Below are positions 58,594 to 64,000 of a DNA stretch of 64,000 bases, piece after piece. A model generated the notes under the pieces. That model saw only the letters and a program-made list of their open reading frames with translations, had not been told where the DNA came from and ran no database searches. The stretch comes from Stromatinia cepivora. Taxonomy: Eukaryota > Ascomycota > Leotiomycetes > Helotiales > Sclerotiniaceae. The stretch covers positions 248,001-312,000 of the forward strand of contig RCTD01000011.1 in assembly GCA_014898415.1 (NCBI GenBank), written 5' to 3'. The position numbers were made by a program, and so were the translations under genes. Every line of letters starts with the position of its first letter. Positions within the stretch are counted from its first letter, which is position 1.

Positions 58594-59634
58594 GCAATCT
58601 TAAGCTTTCAAGCACACAACAAGCTCAAGAATGAGATGCGTGAGGCTCAACAAGAATCTTGGTCGATTATCCGGGGCATTGATATCCACTTGGGGCGCCT
58701 TCTAATTCATAAATGATGATTGGAGAGGATCTGGGGGAGGGGGTTGAACGGGTGAATGGGTGAAAAGGATATTTGCCGATGATATCGGGAGATGTAATTT
58801 TTTTTTTTTGGTTTGGTTGTGATGTGATATGATCAGATGGCGCAGTTTACATTTATCTTTTCGGTTTATCGTACAGCATGAGGGCATCTCACTACTCCGT
58901 ACTCTGTACACATCTGGGCGTAATACAATAAACCGGCACTTTATCCTGACTTGAACCCCGCACATATATGCATGATGCCGAATCCCGCTCACGTGATTAC
59001 GAGCAAACCGACAAGATTATCTCCATGGTGTACAACAACCATAGCTGGCATCACACTGATGGCAGGCTGAGTGAGGGGGTAGATGAAAAGGGAGAGAAGA
59101 GAAAGAATTATTGGAAGGTCGCTGATGGGGCCGTTGGAGATATGCAACCTTGAAAATTTGGCTATTATGCGCTGTACAAAAACCTACCCATCTCATATAT
59201 TTTATATGTCGAGAGAAGCCCACGAAAGCAGGGAAATTTGGAAGAAAGAGGAAAGAATTAATCCCCTTCAGTAGTCGTGCATATTTTAACTGCATACTCG
59301 GTGTTACATTGCAGCCAGAAGCGTGATAGAATCTACTCGGTGAACCAGGTTTAAGAAGCTTTTCATTTATTTCCAACCAATTAAGGGATGGAAATTGAAT
59401 TTTTACAACACATCTATTATCTTTCATCCCCTTCATTTGAGGTGGCTCTGCCAGCTGCTACTTTGTTTCTGTTTGAATTAGATAGCAAAAGATGTACAGC
59501 AAAACAGTGAAACAACAAAACACCATATATAGACAAACAACAGGATAAGTATCCAACCACCCACACGTCGGTTGTCTCTTTGAAGAAAAAACGTCTTTTC
59601 GGATATTAGCTGTGCTGCTGGCCTACTTACATAG

Positions 59635-59750
59635 ATACATACATACATACATACAACATACCATACATACATACCATACATACATACCATACATACATAC
59701 CATACATACATACCATACATACATACCATACATACATACCATACATACCT
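59635..59750. repeat. Minisatellite of about 13-bp unit (CCATACATACATA)
   Basis: A run of CATA units followed by about seven near-perfect copies of a 13-bp unit. Because 13 is not a multiple of 3, the antisense strand reads as a low-complexity Met/Tyr/Val/Cys ORF, which is an artefact. Confidence 0.9.
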
Positions 59751-60138
59751 TACACAATCAAGATTGAAGAGTCAACAACAATTATCATTCGGTTTTTTTT
59801 CAAAAGACGTTCTCGTGTGGTAGTTATATTATGTACACCCAAGTGTTTCGCATGTCCCCACGACCACGAGTCCCTAGTTATGGTCATCTCCGCATAGCGC
59901 ACGTCAATTTCCATCATTCCATCCGACTACCACCATACACGTACCGTATCTATAGTACCCTTTCCACCCCGAAAAAAGCCAAAGCTTATTAAAAAAGTAT
60001 CTCTTTTCCCTTTTTGCATTCTGCACCGCCTTTCTTATTCTCATACAGTGTCAGAAGGTTATCATCGTATGTGGCAATAGATAGCTCCGACAGATCAAAG
60101 ATCGGATCCTTTCATCGCTCCCCTCATTCTTTGCAATA

Positions 60139-60172
60139 TCCATCCATCCACCCATCCATCCACCCATCCACA
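60139..60172. repeat. CCATCCATCCAC tandem repeat
   Basis: About two and a half copies of a 12-bp unit made of CCATC and CCAC, in the leader region of the transcription factor gene. Confidence 0.75.
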
Positions 60173-60366
60173 CCGGCACGGTCCACGAATCCAAGGATGA
60201 CTCTGTCTCGAACTGCTTCACCGCAATGCTTCTGATATTAACATCTCATACACATTTCGGAAAAAGGTCCTGGATAAGCACGCACGTACCGCACAGAAAT
60301 TAAATAAACGAAAAAAAAAGGGAAAGGAAAATTAGGAATACCTTGACGATAACCTACACATAGGCC

Positions 60367-63300
60367 ATGATTGAGAAGTCCACTCCTCCAAGGACTCGGG
60401 CCGAGTGGCCGAATCCTATTTCGCCGCAAAGAGTTTGCAAGAGGCCGCAACCGCAATCATCGCATACTCAACGTCGCCATTACAGTCCCAGTGCCTCACC
60501 ACCTGCATCCTCACACTCACACGCATCATCGTCGTCGCTCTCATCGCGATCTGGGAGCTCTTCTTTTCGACATAATCCTAGCTATCATATCCGTCTAGAT
60601 ACCCGTCTAGATAGATTTTCGCCGGGGCCCAACTTCGACTATTTTCGGGCTGCAGTCACTACTTCTCCATCATCGTCATCAATTGTTGGACATGCCGTTG
60701 GTATTACGACCGCTGGAGATGCAGCTTCAAATTTAGTGGTGCAAACCACACTTCCGGATACATCATGGATGACCAGTTACTCCACAGGACCGCTAAATAC
60801 CATTCCACTCAGTCCTGAGGATCCTGTGAGCCCAGAATACTCGACCTACATTGGAACTAATGGCGGTGCTTCGTTACCGCTCCAGACTGGAGTTATGCCT
60901 GGACTTTCCATGTCGTGGGATATCGTGAATTCTACTACACACTTACCTGGTGCCTCGGACTTTGAAGATATTTGTATGTCGGAGGCTAATATGGGAAGCT
61001 ATGGAAGTCATGGGAGTATGGAACTGGCTTCTGCTTCTGCCGTCTCGGCCACATCCGATACATATGTTTTCCCTTTTGGATCCCCAGGAGGTGCAAGTCC
61101 ATTGCTTGATCTTGCGCTGCCCTGTATGTAACAATTTTGCTTACTTGTCTCATCTTTTCACATATCTCCATTGTGAGATATCATGTTCGGACAGTGTTTC
61201 ATAGCATCTCAAGTCGAGGTAAACTTCTTTGCTGACGATGCTGCAACAGATTATGTAAACCAAAACATGACGGTCGATCAAACAATCCAACACACCGAAA
61301 ATCTCAACACCGCTTTACCTGCCACTTCTGTCTTTCCCTTCGATGATAATTCCACATCTCTACATTGGCCTAGTTTTAATGATATATTCCCCACAGAGCC
61401 CACAACCCCTTCAGCCGTTCCACTTATCGAAACCCCAAACCTTCTTCACAGAGACAGATACATACGTTCACAAAATCCCTGGAATTCGCAGGATGCACAT
61501 GGTAATTTCTTCGGCGAGAATTCAAACTCCGGTTGCGTCGCATACGAGCCCGAGTCGTCTCCAATACACTCATACGAACCCGAACAATCTCCATTCCGTT
61601 CCTATGAGCCCAAACAATCTTCATTACCCTATGAGATGTCATCCCCAGTGGTTAACGACAGATTGATTGCACCTGGACAAAGCCAATCAAGCAACGATGT
61701 ATATGGGCCAGAAGCACCAAACACCAATTGGTTTGACGAAAGTGATGCATCAACCTCTTATTCCAACACTTTGTACACTCCATCCCATGGTTCTCCAGTA
61801 TCGCATCACTCCCCACATCCAGATAGTTCACAGCCACCGCCTTCTCCAAGTGACATGGGTAATCACTCGCATGTGTTTAGTGCATTCCCAGAACGGCAGA
61901 AGGGTAAAGTTACGAAGGGCCGTGTAAGGCCGTTGACGGATAAAGAGAAGCGGGAGGCGAGAGATGTAAGGCAGGCGGGAGCTTGCTGGGCTTGCCATCT
62001 TTCGAAAATTAAGGTGTGCAGGAAATCCACTCTGCATATTAAGAAATATTGCTGATCGTAACTCACCTAGTGCTCACCTTGTTCTCCTGGCTTTCCTTGC
62101 GAACAATGTACCAGGCTTTCTGGGAAGAGAAGGTTTTGTCTCCTACCATGTTTCAATGATCCGGTCGAAATGCTAGATAAGTTCTTAGTACCTGGTAGGC
62201 TTCCTACGATATATTTCGTTGTGGTCTCGGACTGATAAAATATCTAGAAAATTACATAAGGATGTACACAACCGAGAACACTAAGAGATTCATTTCGAAG
62301 AACGCAGATACATGGGGAACAGATGAGATGATAGTGAGATTAAGCTGGGGTTATCGAGTCCCGCTGAAAGTTACCGTTGTTTCTTTGTCGGTACGAGGAC
62401 CGACTTCTATATTTCGATACCAGCATCAGACGTACATCAACGCATCAGGTAGACCGACTTTCACGAGAAAGAAGAGTCCACCGCTGGGTATTCCGCTTAT
62501 GTCGATGGAGGAGAGACAGGAAGAATATGATCGATATATCAGGGGAATTGTTCAGCATGATCTGGATGAATATGTCAGGGTAGCGTATGAACCGGAGGAA
62601 TCAGATCTTGCAAAACGTTTGCTCAAGACGGTCTGCCAGTTTTACACTGCTGGCGTGGAAGCCAGTGACGAGGTAGGAGCCCTTTCTCTGAACGAATATT
62701 CTTCGCGCTGCATACTTGTCCGGTCTTGAGTGTATTCTCTTAAGCTTTGGCCGGTCTTTGTCCTAGATTTCCTAGGCTTGCTCTTCAACCGAATCGGCAT
62801 TCGCTGGCATTCATTGTGATGGTTCTAACAGCTGACAACCACAGTACGTTCTTCTCCGCGAAGCCCTGGAAATACACATTGCCTGCGCCATCCTTGAGCG
62901 AAGCTTAATCCTTGACGACGAATCGACCAATTTGGTAGAGGGTCGCCTAAGGGAAAATTTCCCACCAGACTCTTCTCCAAGATGTGCTTCCCGCCAAATC
63001 AAAGTAGCCTTTTTCCTCTCGCAACAAGAAAGAATCAAAGAAGTCCTCAGGGAATGGGGTCAAATGATGTGGACTAGTAATCGCGCCACTGCGAATGAAC
63101 GCAAATGGGCCATTGGGTTCAGCGTCTTACTCGTCTTGACACTCGTCATGGATAAGACGCTGGGTATTTCATATTGCAAGTACGTCTTCCCCCTGGATCC
63201 TGTAGTCTCAAACTACGATACTGATTCGTAATCATAGTGCCGAATCTAGAATCAAACACGGCGGTAAAGAAGCAGAGATTGAGCGACATGAATTCCAGGA

Positions 63301-63779
63301 GAGAGTAAAAGTGACACAAACAAACTTATTCGAGAGATGCAAAGAAATTCTTCATTCGAAGTTCAAGACACGAAAAGGGGGTAAGGAGAGCTTTAACCCC
63401 ATTCGCGACGGCGATGGCGCATGGCGCGGCAAAGTTATGGATGAGAGGATTGCCGGGTTTGTACATGATATGAAGAGTGTGGTTCGGGAAAATGGTATGT
63501 TTCTCCAATTTCTCTCCTTCTCCCTTCTCACCGTTCATTTTTGCGTCTGCGAGCAAAGGGCCGAGACAGATAGATGGATTGTCGTACGAGAATGATAATC
63601 TGAATGGGAGACTAACGTTCTTCATTTGAACAGAAACCCAAGTTCGGTCGTGTAGAGCTAGGGTCTCGAAGAATCCACGGGATGACCCATTGTCGTTGTC
63701 TCTGGAGGTAGACGGATCACCATACACGGATGCAGCCCGGTTAGCCTGTGTATTTTTGGATGATTTTCTGGAACATTGA
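60367..63779 (+). CDS. Zn2Cys6 fungal transcription factor with central zinc cluster
   Basis: Seven exons: 60367-61123, 61205-62013, 62071-62194, 62248-62672, 62845-63179, 63238-63494, 63634-63779; 2853 nt, 950 residues. The zinc cluster has the full spacing C513-X2-C516-X6-C523-X8-C532-X2-C535-X9-C545 (CWACHLSKIK, then CSPC, CEQC, RFC). It follows a basic stretch (RPLTDKEKREARDVRQAG). An intron falls inside the cluster between C516 and C523, directly before C523. About 500 residues of Ser/Pro/Asn-rich sequence precede it, including imperfect YEPxxSP repeats near 364-398. The C-terminal part is helical, without a recognised fungal_trans domain. The target genes are unknown. Confidence 0.88.
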
Positions 63780-64000
63780 AATTTTGAGCTTCGGCTCCAG
63801 ATGCCCAGGGAAAAATTCCCCAGATTTATTGGCAATTCGATTTGGGCAGGTGCGGTGGGTTGGGGTTGGGATCGGATGGACCGATTTGGAAGGGAAATGG
63901 GAGAATTGGGAGAAAGAGGGGTGGGTTGCTTGGGATAGGAACCTAGAATGGATGGGATGGGAAGTTGATTCGCGATGGATTAGGGGGAAGGGATGTTATT
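63780..64000. other. 3' flank of the Zn2Cys6 gene
   Basis: 221 bp, G-rich on the plus strand (many TGGGA/GGGA runs). Probably 3' UTR and flank; nothing else is visible before the window ends. Confidence 0.4.

Larger units (their letters stand above)
58594..60366. other. Intergenic region between the tetraspanin-like gene and the Zn2Cys6 gene
   Basis: About 1.8 kb with no supported gene. It holds a T-run near 58798-58809, the 13-bp tandem repeat at 59635-59750 and a CCATC/CCACC repeat near 60139. The stretch after 59800 is probably the promoter and leader of the transcription factor. Confidence 0.45.

Noticed and set aside
59017..59436. Minus-strand ORF of 139 codons
   Set aside because: No recognisable domain, odd composition, overlaps other short ORFs; no splice or start support.
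59478..59729. Minus-strand ORF rich in Met, Tyr, Val and Cys
   Set aside because: Translation of a 13-bp minisatellite.

Overview
This window is nuclear DNA of a filamentous ascomycete. Genes are dense and carry many 45-60 bp introns with GTAAGT-type donors and CTAAC-like branch points. Intergenic DNA is AT-rich and studded with short CTAC/GGTA tracts. The gene set and the MAT region point to Leotiomycetes (Helotiales, Sclerotiniaceae), most likely a heterothallic Botrytis carrying the MAT1-1 idiomorph. The species call is an inference from gene order and protein style, not from a database search.

Layout. 0-8.7 kb: the end of a Tim44-like (mL45/MBA1-type) mitochondrial protein gene, a nine-exon triple-RRM RNA-binding protein, ADE1 (purine synthesis) and a CIA30-type complex I assembly factor. 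9-24.3 kb: the classic MAT neighbourhood APC5 - COX13 - APN2 - [MAT1-1] - SLA2. Between APN2 and SLA2 lie a MAT1-1-5-like gene, the alpha-box gene MAT1-1-1, and a start-less C-terminal ORF next to APN2 that looks like a leftover of the opposite idiomorph (candidate 3' end of the HMG gene MAT1-2-1). 24.9-38.9 kb: NVJ2 (PH + SMP lipid transfer), REV3 (DNA polymerase zeta), SLU7 (splicing), and the divergent ribosomal protein pair RPS9/RPL21. 41.3-46.3 kb: SEC2 (Rab GEF) and PRP21/SF3A1 (U2 snRNP). 46.3-51.1 kb: a 4.8 kb stretch with no convincing gene. 51.1-63.8 kb: an ASH1-type SET-domain histone methyltransferase, a RIM2-type mitochondrial pyrimidine nucleotide carrier, sorting nexin SNX3, a tetraspanin-like membrane protein, and a 950-residue Zn2Cys6 transcription factor with its zinc cluster in the middle.

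Most genes are unrelated housekeeping genes. The functional unit is the MAT locus, where MAT1-1-1 and its neighbour are expected to control mating identity. Exon-intron structures were worked out by hand from splice consensus. For every multi-exon gene given with exon coordinates the summed coding length is divisible by three, but none has transcript support here. Exon boundaries may be off by a base where two sites compete.

The points most worth a second look are: the putative MAT1-2-1 remnant; an identical 13-bp E-box-containing element upstream of both MAT1-1 genes; the poorly understood MAT1-1-5-like protein; COX13's combination of a GC-AG intron and an 8-nt internal exon; and the gene-poor 4.8 kb stretch.
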